Shown: in pieces, positions 11,962 through 25,600 of the stretch
Layout: each line of letters begins with the position of its first letter
Position numbering within the stretch: position 1 is the first letter of the stretch
Source: Apostichopus japonicus
Lineage: Eukaryota > Echinodermata > Holothuroidea > Aspidochirotida > Stichopodidae
NCBI RefSeq assembly: GCF_037975245.1
Contig: NC_092568.1
Span: forward strand, 4,723,001-4,787,000
Direction of reading: 5' to 3'
Length of the DNA stretch: 64,000 bases
Notes under the pieces: generated by a model
Databases searched by the model: none
What the model was told of the DNA's origin: nothing
The model's input: only the letters and a program-made list of their open reading frames with translations
Position numbers and translations under genes: made by a program

Positions 11962-14105
11962 AAATAACACTGCAAACTCGACCAGGCCACAGTTAAACAC
12001 GTATTACAACTCGCTGTACAAAGATCTTTGTGATTTTAGAAGTAAAAGTACTGGCAACAAGTTTCACCCAATATTTTATGTAATTTTTGGTTATTCTTTA
12101 ACATTTGTAGTTAATGTTATTTTACAGCCATGCCAATTATTACAAAAAAATGTGTGTGAAACCTGTTGTCAAGACCGCTTACTATTAAATTACAGATTCT
12201 TTGCTCAGAGTGGAAATGTTCTGTTATTTAACAAAAACTGAAGACAGAATCATGCAGCAGGCTTTTGAAAGATTTATCAAATGGCTTTTTGTTCAAACCA
12301 AACTTTAAGGCCTACTAAGAAGGACAAACAGTGAGTTGTAAGATGCATGTCAAAACTGGGACTTTTCCACTTGAAATAAACAAATGTTACTTAAGTAAGT
12401 TATATCTGTAGAAAAAGATGTTGGACCCATATCAGTTCTTATGCCTGCAAAGTGCAAGTGACCAGTGACAAGCAGAAGGAAACAGCTCAAACCAACCGCA
12501 AAAGTTGACGAAGTGGTGCGAACTGCAAATTCAGTGCCTCACGTACAACGGCTGTTGTTGTAGCTGAATAACTATACCGCGTTCTGTTCTGATGGCGCTC
12601 TATCCCAACACCAATTTATAAAAGTTGTCCATAACAATTTTCAAAATCACGGTTTTCTAGTGTAAACGTTTCTTGTGACGTCAATGAAATAGGTCAAGGT
12701 TATCCTTTAGAAACTATTAATCAATGGTAATATGTCATTTTTACAAATCGAAATGCTTAACACCTTCGTATTTGATGTTTAATAGGGCGTCATGTCTGTG
12801 TGTAGGTTCCAAAATTTCATGTGGTTTACCTTCTTAAGGAAACTGGTCCATGCATCTTAAGCTATATTGCAAAATAGAACAAAATAAAGTATGTACTAGT
12901 TATGACCACAAACATTGCATTTTACATCAGGTGCAGCATGTAACGTAAGTTAGTAGTGCCTATATATTACTTTATTTTAGTGAGGTCATGTGCTTCAGAA
13001 GAGATCTTTAGAACATTGTATCATTGTTCACCGATCACTTCCATCATGCGAACTGCCTTAACATTGAAGGTTGTGCTGGGAGTGGGGGAGGGGGGTGGGT
13101 GCTGAGTGGGGTGACAAACCCGATCGTGTCTGCTTATTATCTCCACTGAGTATATGAACATACACTGGCCCAGTGGGGAACTTTTAAAGTATATTTAATC
13201 TCGTTAAGTTCGTTTGAAACTCACCACAAGTTGACGAGATTCAAACTCGTTATAATACAAAGGTTGTTCAACAACGGGTTTGAAAGCCGTTATTACGAGT
13301 TTAAAATCCGCTATTACGAATTTCAGTTCGTTATCGAGAAATTCATTTCCGAACTGTTTGTGAAGACTATATTATGTGAATAACTATTTCTTAACATGTT
13401 TTTGTTTATAATTGATTGTGTTTGGGGGGGGGGGGTGATATAACGGCCTGCACAGGGTATAATTCCACCATATTACATGTCATTAGTTTTCTTATTTAGT
13501 ACTAAGAAATATGTGTAGTAATTGCCTTAAAAAGCTAAACTAAACTAAGATATCATATTTATAGCACGTACCGTGTTTACTATTGAAAATCCCAGGTCCT
13601 ACCACATATAGGTCTAGTATCGAGTCACTGTCACATAAGAATATAATACGAACCGTAGACAAGAGGACTCCGATATCTACATTATCGGCATAACAGTCGA
13701 AAAGAAATGATTTGTTCAACGTCTGCTATATTATTTCCAACTGCACAAGAGTGATTGAAAACTATTTGCTACTGTATGACATAACTAAATGTGAAGTTGT
13801 ATGAGGGAGGCTGCTGAATTATCCAATCGATGAGGTGAATGTATTCATCTGGTAATTGTTGTATGGTTGATGTTTCACAGAAATTAATATGGTAACGATA
13901 ACGTTGGCATTATTGCTTCTTTGTCATTGTTCTTGTTGTTTTCTACGTTGCAATATATGTAACCGAGTTGAAGATATGACATGCAGATACTAGATATCTT
14001 TATTAGATTGAGAGCAATAAGATGATGTTACTGATATATTTAACGTTAAAATAAGAATCAGCGTGAACAGGCACAGTATAGCCTACTATACACAGATGGG
14101 TGTAA
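11962..14105 (-). repeat. Right arm of the giant inverted repeat
   Basis: Reverse complement of 4935-7020 plus 9124-9210. The arm lacks the transposon patch seen in the left arm, so that patch arrived after the inverted structure formed. Arms are diverged (roughly 85-90 percent by eye) with small indels, including a G run near 13425-13435. Confidence 0.85.
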
Positions 14106-14640
14106 AGGAACAGATCGGATTCGTCTTTTTGGGACTCGTCAGGCGAAGGTAGGAATCGAATCCCGGATCTCATGTCAAAGACCTTGATATATTTTTGGTC
14201 ATCATCATCTCATCGATAAAATTGACCCACCCTCTACGATGAAGATTACCTATACCTTCCTCATCCTTACCTATATTCTGCTAAGATGTACACGTATAAT
14301 ACACACAAAAACACCCACGCGCACATACACACACTCATCCACCTGCATGACTACAAAGGTTACGATTATCATCAAAACCAAAATGACTGGGAAATTACGT
14401 ACTGTACATGATTGAAAAGAGCAAGCAAATAATTGGCTAGTGCAGAATTAATGCCGTTGACCTAAGGATTGGAAGCCCTACGATATACCGAATGAACTAA
14501 GGTGACCTCTACAGCCCATGGTGGCGATCCCCATCTTGTAACTAATGATCCTAATATACCCAAATACCCAATCCCCATGCAATTCCTTATGACCTGAGGT
14601 GGCATCTACTACCCATAGTGGCGATCCCCATACAGTAACC
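14106..14640. other. No gene seen
   Basis: Unique-looking AT-rich sequence with a short CA-rich run near 14308-14335. Two related phrases, GTGGCGATCCCCAT, at about 14521 and 14619 suggest a small local duplication. This may include the 3' end or LTR of the neighbouring gypsy element, but I could not define an LTR. Confidence 0.35.
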
Positions 14641-17640
14641 ATTATGCTGTTCCTATTGACCTGCGTGATGCGAAAGGTATGTTAGGCAATCTGATTATCC
14701 TGTTCAGATTTTTTTCCTCTTCTCCATGATGTTTTTCTTTCTGTTCTCACCATTCTCTCCGCCACTCCATTTGATCTAGGATACCTTAGTGATGAGATGT
14801 TGTATGTGATTCCCCATGTCTCACATCATTCCTCGTAGGGCTTCCCGGAGAACTGACGTCCATTGCCTGAGATAATCACTCTTAGTGATCCGAAGAAGAT
14901 GAAAGTTTCTACTTGAGGTGTTGGGTAGTTTATGAACAACTGGGTACTTATAATGGTAATATGTGATTATTAAGTAGTCATCGTCTTTGATTTAATTGGT
15001 CTTCAGCTAGGTTTGTCCAAGGCGTTGATCGGATGTCATGTGGTTCCCAGAGTTTCGTTCTGTTGACTGGGTTGACTTTCTTGATAAGTAATGCATGCTT
15101 TAATCATGTGGTCGGAGTGACTGTTTATTTTTATCCAAAGGACTGACTCTCTTGCAAGGCGAGGTGTCTTTTCAGTTCTTTGATTTCCAACATGCAGGTG
15201 GCGAAGGATATCCGCCTGGAGAGGTTGAGGGATTAGGATCTGTCTGCCTTTGAAGATGACTCCATTTGCAACCCCGATTTGGTCTCTTAAAGACCAGTAA
15301 GGACGCATGTTTTGAGGTGATCCTCCATTTTGTCCGGCCACCCGGAATTGACAACTTGGGATAGCGAACTTAGAATTGGGTCATGGGTTGTTTCCAGTCT
15401 TAGTGTTTCTTATTTAATTGTACCGAAGTTGATGAGATCCAGTTGGGTGGGATCCCCCTGCTTATCAATGACCAGTTCCTCCATTCTGAGATCCAGTGGT
15501 ATGTAGCTGCATTATGTTGTTTTTGGGAGTCGGCTGAGCGCGTCGGAGAGGATCCTCGTGCTTCCAGGCTTGTAGATGACATTAAGTTGTAACCTCTTGA
15601 TCAGCATCCTATGAAGCCTTGGAGATGCACTTGTATTCTCTTTCTTCACTATCATTTCAAGCGGTTTGTGATCTGTTTAGATTATGAAGGTAGGTAAGTA
15701 TTGAATCTGGTTACCCCAAATACTAGTGCTAATGTCTCCTTCTCAATGGTTGAGTAATTTGCCTGTGCTGGTGACAGTGACTTCGATGTAAGTGCTACTA
15801 GCTTTATAAGCAGTATTGTTAAGCTCCGACACCTTTCTGTGATGAGTCTACTTCCAAGATGGTTGGTAGGTTAGGACTGTAGTACTGCAGGCATGTGTTG
15901 GGAGAAATAGATTGCTTGATTGCTGTGAATGATGCCTGATGATCCTCCTGACGCAAGTATGGTGTATTCTGCCTCAGAAGCTATCAGAGAAATTGGTCAT
16001 GTATGGCTACAGAAAATTCATTGCACCGAGAAATCTTAGCAGATCCTCCTTATTCTGAGGTCAAAGCATGGCATGGATATTTTCAATATTGTTTGGATCT
16101 GGGCTGACACCTCTGTCTGAGTACACGGACTCGAAGAATGTTATCTGGTTTATCTTTATCGTGCACTTTGAGATATTGAAGACTAAGCCTTCTCGCCGTG
16201 CAACCTAAAAGAGCTTGAGCATGTTGTCATCGTGCTCTGTCTCTGTTCGGCCGTAGACCACTATATCATCTGCGATTCCAACGGATCCGGGGACTTACTC
16301 TACAATGTTATCCATTTGTTACTGGAATACATCCTGACTAATGGGAAGTCCAAACTGGTTAATCGTTGAAAACAGTATCGCCCGAAGGGTGTCCTGAATG
16401 TGGTAAGTTCTTGGGATATTAGTGGTGAGAGAACAGACCAGTTCCCTGCCTTAGCATGCAGCTCGGAAAAACTCTTGGCATTTGAGAATTCGGGAATAAA
16501 TTTCTCCAGAGTGGATGTCTTGTGAGGGCAACTTCTCAGGTTTGAATGTCATGGGTCTAGGAAAGCACCGAGTTTCCTATCTTTGTTTCGTTACAACAGG
16601 GAGCTGCACCAGACTGTGTGACTGTTCACTTTACGGATGACGCCTTGCCGTTTCATGCTGTCTAGTTCAGCTTTAAGTTGCTCCTTGATATGGATGTCAT
16701 ACTTTCTCGACAGGTCAATGCTGGGTTAAGCGTCCTCTTTCAGGCAGAGTTTGCCTGTGTTCGGAAATTTCCAATTGCGTCAAAGCAATCTGGATATTGA
16801 GTCATTAGGTCCTGTATTGATCTACTGGTTTCTGGTGAGTCTTTAAGGGTCTTCTGTGGAGGCGTAAATGTTGCATATGAAGAGTAACTACCTCAAGTCT
16901 GTCACATGTCGGCGGGTCCAGGTACGTTTACGACATAATATCCTTGGTTAATCCACTTAGACTACCTATGCTTGTATTTAAGGGTAATAACTCCAAGACA
17001 TGGAACATATGTATGATAGTATGCCTTAAAGTAGTGTCTGTGATGACCTAATGATGGTTTTCTATTTGTCATTTGGATACATTGGACAGATGGTGTGCAC
17101 GGGTAGAGTATTGCCGTTCGCACCTGTATCTACCTTCACACTAAGCTTATGCTTGCCCGGGAGCTGAGAGCATATTACACCTATATTTGCCAATGCTTCT
17201 TTACTATCCATAGTTTCAAGATACATGCTAGAAATGGTAACACTCTTAAACTGAGCAGTGAACTGTTCATCTCCACTCTCAATGGTATCGTCGGGATCTT
17301 CATGATCAATTCCGTGAATCTTTGCCTGTTTTGGTGTTTGGCTTGGCCCTGTTTTGCGTCTCCCTTTATCATGACTATTTTGTTTGTCCTTGATTCCTGT
17401 TGCTAGTCTTACTTTGTGTTTCGACAATACTTTACCTAATGACCTGTCGTCTCACATGCTTTACACTTATCGTAATATGCCGGACACTGCCGTGGTGCAT
17501 GAGAAAAGCCACAGGTACCACATTTCTTTTGAGGATTTCTGAGGACGCGGACTGTTAATCTGAATCAAGTGTGTTAAGTGATCCTCTGCTTGCAAAAACT
17601 GCTTCATATTTTCTTCATTCTTGACGAACATTCTCGATAC
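14640..17640 (-). mobile_element. Decayed Ty3/gypsy retrotransposon (gag-protease-RT-RNase H-integrase remnants)
   Basis: Reading the minus strand from high to low coordinates gives the gypsy gene order in broken frames. Gag zinc knuckles of CX2C-H-C type (CGTCGFSHAPRQC) lie at about 17455-17525. An aspartic protease with DTGANGN lies within 17062-17427. RT segments include LKAELDSMKRQGVI near 16650-16700, TTFRTPFGRYCF near 16370-16420 and a GIADDIVVYG catalytic region near 16245-16285. RNase H remnants lie around 15540-15960. An integrase zinc-binding part (HLHVGNQRTEKT) and core remnant (SNGVAERMV) lie at 14750-15340. Stops and frameshifts abound, so it is dead. LTRs were not resolved. Confidence 0.85.
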
Positions 17641-19465
17641 CTTTTAGGCGTATGTAATAAATGATTCACATTTTCAAGGTAGCTGACAGATATGAACACC
17701 CAATGAAAGGATATCTATCTTTTCCCTTAATTGGTAAAAGAGAGACAAGAAAGAAAGCGAAGGGAAACGTGCAGAGGAAATTTCAGGGAGATTTCACTGT
17801 CTAAATCGTGTAATTTGGCGCTTTAGAATTATTTTCAATGCGTATTCTGCCTGTGCAGGACTCTTACCAGATGATAGCACACGCAGCTGAAGGGGATCCG
17901 CAGCGGTAACATACCTATGCCTAACTTAACTGGATACATCAGCTAATATTATAGAAAAATATATTGACATTGCATGGGTAGCCTAGAGATGTCAAAGGAT
18001 GGGCCCGAGCTGGGTATGAGGCACAAGTTTGATTTACATATATGTATAGGTATATATGTATACATTCTCTTCTATACTTGCACATGGCTAGTGAAATAAC
18101 CAGAGTTTGCAAATACAAGTTCTATGTTTATCTTCGAATTTCATCAATATAGAGGTAGGCAGTTTTAAAACAGGGAAGGATCCTATTGGTGCGTTTTAGC
18201 TTACCAACTTATGCTTTATTTTGGTGTCAAGAATCGACAAAGTAACCAGAATCAGGGTGATTTGTTAAAGGGCATTGCAAAGTTCAAAATGTTGCCGAAC
18301 TGTTATAAATACGTATGTAATTGAATGTGAAAATCTTGCAGAATTGGAAAGCGCCACACGATACGGAACATTTACTTGTCTAGGAGTAGGCAGGTTTGAC
18401 AATCGCAGTTGTTTTTCACTCTCTATGATTCAGCGCATGTGTGTAGACATGCGTAATACGGTTTATGTTAACACTGAAGTGTAAACGCTATTCTTGACCA
18501 ATATTGGCACCATGTCAACCGCATATCAACAATTTCGGAAGGGAATAAACTCCTCGTCGAGGAGATTATTCACGAGAGGTAAGTGATATACATCCACAAA
18601 TCCTTGATTGATTGGACAAACCTATAGCAGCATTTCTACTCAATGGATGCAGTCTTAGGTTGATAAATAATGTCTCCGCCATTTATGTATCGCCTACGTG
18701 CACAATATGGTACAATATGGTGTACGTAGTATATTATAACGCAAATGCCTAAGCTATTGATTACATGGCTTCATTATGTTGCTCTTGAATCAATATTCTA
18801 TGCACATCATGTTTCATGAACATTGAATTGAATACTTATTTCCATTTTCTACATTTGCAGTATTAGAAATACAACCTTAACGAATACATTATGTAAGAGA
18901 ACAAAAAATTGAATGGATGATATAGCAAACAGAGATTATAAATTATTTGGCTATCTTATCTTAAATTATTGACATTTTGTCTCAAAATGTTGTCTTTCAT
19001 ATGTCGAAAGTGTGACATTTTTATCTCGTCAACTATCATGTTGAACACAGTACTTACGATACATTTTGAGAATTGAAAATTCAACATTTTATAGTAAGAT
19101 TGCTATAGTTTTGAGATATGTATAATCAAAACTTTGAGATATAGTGTTTTCCCCAATTCCTTTTAATGAATCACCGCATGAAAAAAGCTATTATTAAATG
19201 TAAACGGGATGTGCCTGGTATACGGAGCAGTATGGATTCGACCTAGACGCTGTGTTGGGGTTTGACGAAATTCATAAATATTCTCTCCTGAATAAGTTTT
19301 CAAACGTGGCATTTCCATGACGACGAACAAGTTAAAGGCTACGGTAATCAATTGTGATCATATAAAATCAACCTAACATATTATGCAGTGTTTCGGTTAT
19401 TTTGATTCAACCGTATGATGCAAAAGTCATGAAGGCAATACAACCCAAGCCGATACACATACCAT
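17641..19465. other. Intergenic, no gene seen
   Basis: AT-rich unique sequence. A 69-codon frame at 18275-18484 and a minus-strand 62-codon frame at 19163-19351 show no domain, splice context or conservation within the window. Confidence 0.45.
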
Positions 19466-19468
19466 TAA

Positions 19469-20070
19469 GTTTGGAGTCCATTAGTTTTATGCAAAGGGGT
19501 TTACTGAAATGCTCTAATCACGTGACTTCTGTCGTTCACATATATTAATTGTAAACGTTGGAAGGTTTCGGCCACTTTTTCATGCTAAATGCTGTTTTTG
19601 GTTCTAAAATAAGTTTTCAAAACACTTTTTCACACAAATTTGGCCGAGTTTGACCATTGACCTCCTTTGATCACGTGAAATTTGGCGGTTGCCTTACTTA
19701 TTAATGCACAAAGTAAACATGTAGAGTTTGCAAAGTTTGATATTCTGCCTATCAAAATGACCAAAACTCCTCAAACCAGAGTGCTTAAGTAGGATATAAG
19801 ACTCTACATAATCAGAGGAGAACAGCGTTCATGAACTTCTCCTTAACCATAAAAATGGGTGGATAATTGGCAGGTCGTACGATGTAGTGTTCGTATTACT
19901 TACCGACTTCATATACTAAAAGGTCAGAGTTACAGGGAAAAAAAAGCATGTTGGCCGTTATTCATATATACCCATATGACTGAAACCTTTAAACCCATGC
20001 CTAGTATAAGACTCTGTATATCTATACAGCGGTACGGTATTTACTTGTCAGTACCGTACATAAAATCATT
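19469..20070 (+). repeat. Dispersed repeat, copy 1 (with 21176-21835)
   Basis: Shares TTTTTCACACAA and TTGGCCGAGTTTGACCATTG, then GATCACGTGAAATTTGGCGG, then AAACATGTAGAGTTTGCAA and a final TGACTGAAACC / AAACCCATGCCTA phrase with the second copy. It lies upstream of gene A and is absent upstream of gene B. Confidence 0.75.
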
Positions 20071-20699
20071 ATAACATATTATGCACTGTTTCAGTTATTG
20101 GCCAATCGATTAAGTTTGATCGATATCGCCTTTTTTGGCGCGGCTCTTGTGCCGACGCAACTCCCAATTGTTCTTTCCTTTCCATACCGTCTTTTAATAT
20201 ACCTTATATGGACAGTTTTATGTGTTTCGTTTGTGAAATATGTATTTAATGGCTTGGAGGGTTGTCTTGGTGATGTTATTACTCACATTATGTCTCTGCT
20301 CTGTGAAAAGCAACCAGTTCTTTTCACCAGGAAAGACTTCATATTCATCGGCTGAGCTACATTCTCTATGTAGTGAGACAATGGCGTGTATACATTCAGC
20401 TATATAGACTCTCCAAAGAAAATTCGAAAAAGGAAACGAGATAAAGCAGGAGGGGGAGGAAACGATTGCGCAGTCAGAAATATAAACCGTAGGCCTATTT
20501 GTCATCGATGATAATGGGTTTCGTACACACCCTGAGCAATACAATGGATGCTAATGTTAAATTTGTACAACAGTATCGTAACGCAAGCATACTATCCTTT
20601 ACTGAGACCGGGCTCACAGATAACCACATGCATTGATGCCTATTTGTCTATTGAAGGTTTTAGATTGTTACGAGTATGGTTGGCCACAATGGACAACAT

Positions 20700-20935
20700 T
20701 TGATATATTCGATTTAATGCTGATATTAATTTGATTTAATGATGACATTTTCTCGATTTTATGCAGACATAAATTCGATTTTATCCAGATAAATATTCTG
20801 AGCCAAACGGGAGGCAATTTTGTATGTCTACATAAAATTGATTTAATGTGGATATAGATGCGAATTCATACAGACAAATATTCGAATTAATGCTGGCATA
20901 CATTTACATTAATGCTGGCATCTAATAAGTAGGGG
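20700..20935 (+). repeat. Degenerate minisatellite of about 25 bp
   Basis: Roughly eight to nine imperfect units built on TCGATTTAATGCTGACATA. Unit boundaries drift and several units carry substitutions. It lies directly 5' of a LINE 3' end. Confidence 0.65.
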
Positions 20936-20944
20936 TGTTGCCAG

Positions 20945-21175
20945 ACTAAGACTTCCTTAGCTTAATACTAATCGTTATCGGAATTCTTTCATCCCTCGTG
21001 CAATTAAAGTTTACAACAACAACTTAAGTCGTTAGTCCTCATATAGTGTGTATGTTTTACTGCTTTGTTTTTAAATCTGATCTTACATTTTTATTACTAT
21101 TATCTGAATACTTGTTCTTTGATTTATATATTTGTATTTTAATGACTTGTGGAGTAATAAAGTTTAGTTTACTTT
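20945..21175 (+). mobile_element. 3' end of a non-LTR retrotransposon
   Basis: The + strand at about 20968-21030 reads NRYRNSFIPRAIKVYNNNL, a typical C-terminal phrase of LINE reverse transcriptases, followed by 3' untranslated sequence ending in AATAAAG and repeated TTTAGTTTA. Only the extreme 3' end is present, as expected of a 5'-truncated insertion. Confidence 0.5.
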
Positions 21176-21905
21176 GAAGTCCATCGACTTTATGCAAAGG
21201 TGTAGTTGCTGAAACGTTTTTACCCGGCACACATTTGACCTTTGACCTCCTCTAATCACATGACTTCTGTCGTTTTACATTTAGTGTAAAAGCTTTAGGA
21301 TTTCGGCCATTTTTTTTATGCAAACTGCTATTTTTTGTTCCTTAACAAGTTCGTAAAAACTTTTTCACACAAGTTTGGCCGAGTTTGACCATTGACCCCT
21401 TTGATCACGTGAAATTTGGCGGCCGCATTAATTATTGATACACAGTAAACATGTAGAGTTTGCAATGTTTGATATTCTGCCTATTAAAATGACCATGTGG
21501 TCGAAGTCCTCAAACCCGAGTACTCAAATAGGACTCTTCATGCCTTCATTGTATTCATTAATATACAAAGAAAAAAGTCACGTGATCAAGGAGAACACAT
21601 ATCAAATTGGTAATCTAAAGCATTTGACAAATTGTTTCTTAACGGTAACACCGATGGACTTAAAATGAGAGGATAATTGCCTAGTCATAGGATCAACGCC
21701 TAGTCATAGATGTAATGTTCTTATCAGTGGTAACGGAAAATATAATTGTTGCCGTTTCGCATATACCAAAATGACTGAAACCTATAAACCCATGCCTAAT
21801 ATCAGGCTCTGCGTGTCTACAGTGCATGTAACATACCGCAATGACTGAAACCTATAAACCCATGCCTAATATCAGGTTATGTGTGTCTACAGTGCATGTA
21901 AAACA
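21176..21905 (+). repeat. Dispersed repeat, copy 2, with a 71-bp tandem duplication at its end
   Basis: Partner of 19469-20070. Its final block ATGACTGAAACC...CTACAGTGCATGTAA is repeated in tandem at about 21770-21838 and 21840-21904. The two dispersed copies bracket the minisatellite and LINE end. Confidence 0.7.
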
Positions 21906-22620
21906 CCAACATCCACGTGTTCAAAGGAGGTCACCGGTCAAACTTGGCCACATTTTGTAAAATAAGAAAACGCTTCGCAAACTATACTCCTTAATCATAA
22001 GGTCGAGTTACTCTTACTTGGTGGGTTTATGACTCGGCATGTGTTGTAGTGTCACCGTGATTTACGACGTCATACGGTCAAAGGTGAAATAACCCCACCG
22101 ATGTGACAAAATGGTCAACAGCACACACACCATGTATGATATCAGAATATGCACTACTACAGTGTGTTAATTTAATGTATAACGCTACGCCAAAGGTCAC
22201 TTGATTACAGGAGGTCAAAGGTCAGACTTTGTTAAACTGGTGTACGTAATGAAGACTGACATTGTAGGGTTAACTTCTTTCAAGGTAACGTTTAAAGGAA
22301 TATTCCAACATAACAAAAACAAATCTGGAAATTTATATTTTATATGACTATTATTATAGCTGTTGTTCATATGCCAATTAAAATGCCAAAAATCTGCAAG
22401 AGTCGTACCCGTAAGGTAGTAAATGACTATTTAAATAAATTATTGGAAAGTTGAGAACGCATTAATATTACATACCAAAGATCATGGGGTCAATAAAATT
22501 TAACACTCTCGTACTTTACACTTGGTATGACCATCCACCCTAATTTGGGATGAGATTGGCAATTCCGTTGATTGCCTGATAGGCTATTTGTTTATGCATC
22601 GCTGTTTTTTGTCTTTTCAG
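21906..22620. other. Upstream flank of gene A; start exon not found
   Basis: The leader exon of gene A lacks its own ATG in frame, so a start exon should lie here or further upstream. I could not identify it. No clear TATA box or CpG-rich promoter is visible. Confidence 0.35.
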
Positions 22621-22686
22621 ATCGATGTGTGTTTTGGATTTGTATCACTTTGCATCTGCTGCTATCAGTTGTGCCGAATACATTAG
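22621..22686 (+). CDS. Gene A leader (signal peptide) exon
   Basis: Between acceptor GTCTTTTCAG and donor G|GTAAGC, 66 nt in phase 1 encode RCVFWICITLHLLLSVVPNT and then Leu plus one base: a hydrophobic core followed by polar/small residues, as in a signal peptide. The start Met must come from an upstream exon. The gene B counterpart (44573-44653) has the same phase but unrelated sequence. Confidence 0.65.
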   Translation: MDVCFGFVSLCICCYQLCRIH

Positions 22687-25600
22687 GTAAGCACGATATT
22701 ATAATAAACGGTTCAATGTTATGAGATATATGATTGATCTTTGAAATATTGGAGTATTGTGGTCTTGGTATTATCGGACCCTTTGAAAATTGTCGTTTCC
22801 CGCTAGTTTTGACCATAACTTGTTATTCTCTGGTGTCCTTAATTTGTTATTTTTTTCAGTTCAATTCTTTGAATTTATTAAGTTATATTTCATACATATA
22901 GGAAACGACTTTGCATTGACGAGAAATGTATTGCTAAAACAACTCACGGCAGAATTTTGTTCAGAGTAAACAGATTACAGCAAAGAAAAGAAACATTATT
23001 ATAGTCATATTGCTCTTCTTTCACAATATTGGATTTATGAAGGAATATATTCAGGATAAATTTGATACAGACAACTGGATGGAAATGAATGTAACCTTAG
23101 AAGATTGCCATTTATTGCCTAAAATTAGTATTTTGGACGAACAAACGTTTCTTACAGGTGACATATCCGCAGTCAGATTTGAATCTCCGTAGGTATGACG
23201 ATATCACTGATTCATCCTTCAATACTTGTTAATGTTTACTCCCTATCTGCTCCCAATCTGATCTTCATCCTAGAGAAAGGCCAAAATGAGAGGATGCAAG
23301 AAGCATGGGAGAGACTTAATCATTTGGAAGTTTTGTTTAATTTATTTACTTTTATTTTGTTTGTTTTATATTATACAAACATAAGTCACTCACAAAAGAG
23401 AAATTTGCATTTAACGATATTTGAATACTCTCAATTTTATTTATCAGGGGACGTGCTCTCATGTAAATCTCAGCAGGGCCTTGAATTGCACCGACCAGGC
23501 ATCATCAACTGTAGTGTTAGTGAACATATACGCAGCTTCCTCTGGTATCTTGAGGATGGTTACCCAACAATCATAGTAGCATCGCAGGAGGATCAACAGA
23601 TCGGCACTAGAATTGGTGATCTGACGATTGCTCAGAACGGTTCCCTGATATTTAGCAACGTTTCCATGAGTGATGAAGGGAGGTATCGTTTTGACGCTGT
23701 TTTAGACGCTGGTGGCGATGTATCCACGTACATAGACGTAACTGTCGTAGGTAAGTACTTCTATGTCGATAATACATAGTGTGCCCATTCATACTCTCGT
23801 GTGAGGCTATGTACCTCAATAGCAAATCTGGGTATACCGGACATGTTCTTTTTGTCTAAATATCTGATTTTGGAACTATGGGAAATAGCGTTAAATACCA
23901 AATCACCGAAAGAATATGATATCAGGGAAAGCTGCTGTTTTCGTCAAACGTCATATTTTCTCACAATTACAGTAATCATGTTAATTAAAATATAGAAATT
24001 GAAAGAATGTGATGTCTATATAAGTACGTTATATTAGTACCACGTTAAGTCAGACAGAGTTAGCAATATGTTGAAATAAAAGCACTAATAGGCTGATTAT
24101 ATGTTTAAACAGCTTAATGATGTTTACTTTCCTAAAGTATCTTTTTCTATTTTTCTTGCTGTTAAGTTCTCACAACACAGATGTTTCCCACGATAGATGA
24201 TTGCCAGGGTGATGATTGCCGTTTGTTTTGGTATGGTGAACTCAATTTGACATGTACAATGATTGGACGACCAGCCGTAACTCTAACTTGGTACAATGAT
24301 ACTGCGGAGGCGCCAGTGACGGACGCCACTGAACAGAGTTACAAGAACCAATCCTCAGATATTTTTGTGTCTTCTTCTACCATCAATGTAAAGATAGATA
24401 TCGAAAACGTACAAAACTTGACATGTATCCCTTCTGGTTTATCAGTTTCCGAAAAGACGAAGAACGCGTCAATTCTTTTGATGGGACCTACAAATCTTGC
24501 TAATGTATACAGGGCCAAATACCTTGATATTAATGAGGACACTAGGTTTAATGAGATACTAAAAAATAGTTGTGATAGAGAAACAATGTTTATTCAAACA
24601 ACAGAACCAAGTGGCGGGACCATTAAAATGGCAGATAGATACGATGATCATGGTCCACTTGTACTTACGTCAATGTGTCCTGAGAATAATACTTACACAA
24701 GAACGTCAATTAAGTTGCTTCGTTACAAAATACCAGATGACAGTAGTGTATCATTCGTTGAACAATGTCAAAGTAAATACAACTGCATTATTGCTGCTGA
24801 CGATGGTAACGCAACCTTGTCATGCGTTGTTAATAACACTCGTCCTGCAGCAGAAATCTTATGGAAAGTATTTAACCAACATGTGTCGATTATTGAAACA
24901 TCAGCTTCCTCGTCATGTATCTTCGATTTATGCAATTCATCTGTGACTATCCGAGTTAAAGTTACCAGCTATTTCGGCCAAATCGAGTTTCCGCAATGTC
25001 TGATGTGTCTTGTTACTCTCCCGGGATCTGGGTTTAGCGACGTGTCGTCTGTTACATTACAACTGAATGGTAAGAAGATCTTACTGAGTGACAATAATTA
25101 GAGGGAATACTTAACTTAGTACTGGTCTTCCTAATATTTCTAGCTGTACATTTGCTAATGATTGTATATCCTTAACAAAGTTTCTCGATTTCCTTAAAGT
25201 GATATTCCCATGACAGGGAATATACGGCTTACACTTAAGGGAAATATTCCACACTATTAGTTGGAACCTCCATCTCAGTATCTTTTCCTTTACTCGAGAT
25301 ATGGTTTCTTGAATGAACCTATTTTGACTGGTTAAACCTCCACCTCCAGGAAGTGAACCACAGTACAGTAGGTGATATGTGATGTCATCAGATCAAATGG
25401 TCTTAAAAGCTTTTCTACGGATACTATAATCTTATTCTTTTATCCTTGTAACCTGATACATTTAGATAGCTCGATTAGCTGGCAACATTCTAGGCAGGGT
25501 TTCATTCATATGCAACTTTCTAGAAATTTTATTTTCCTCTGTGGATATATGATTGAGATAGTAACCCACATTATAAAACACTCTCTACCCAAAAGAACAT

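Noticed and set aside
23010-23192. 60-codon frame in gene A intron 1
   Set aside because: Composition is fairly protein-like, but there is no matching splice phase, no gene B counterpart and no family I can name.
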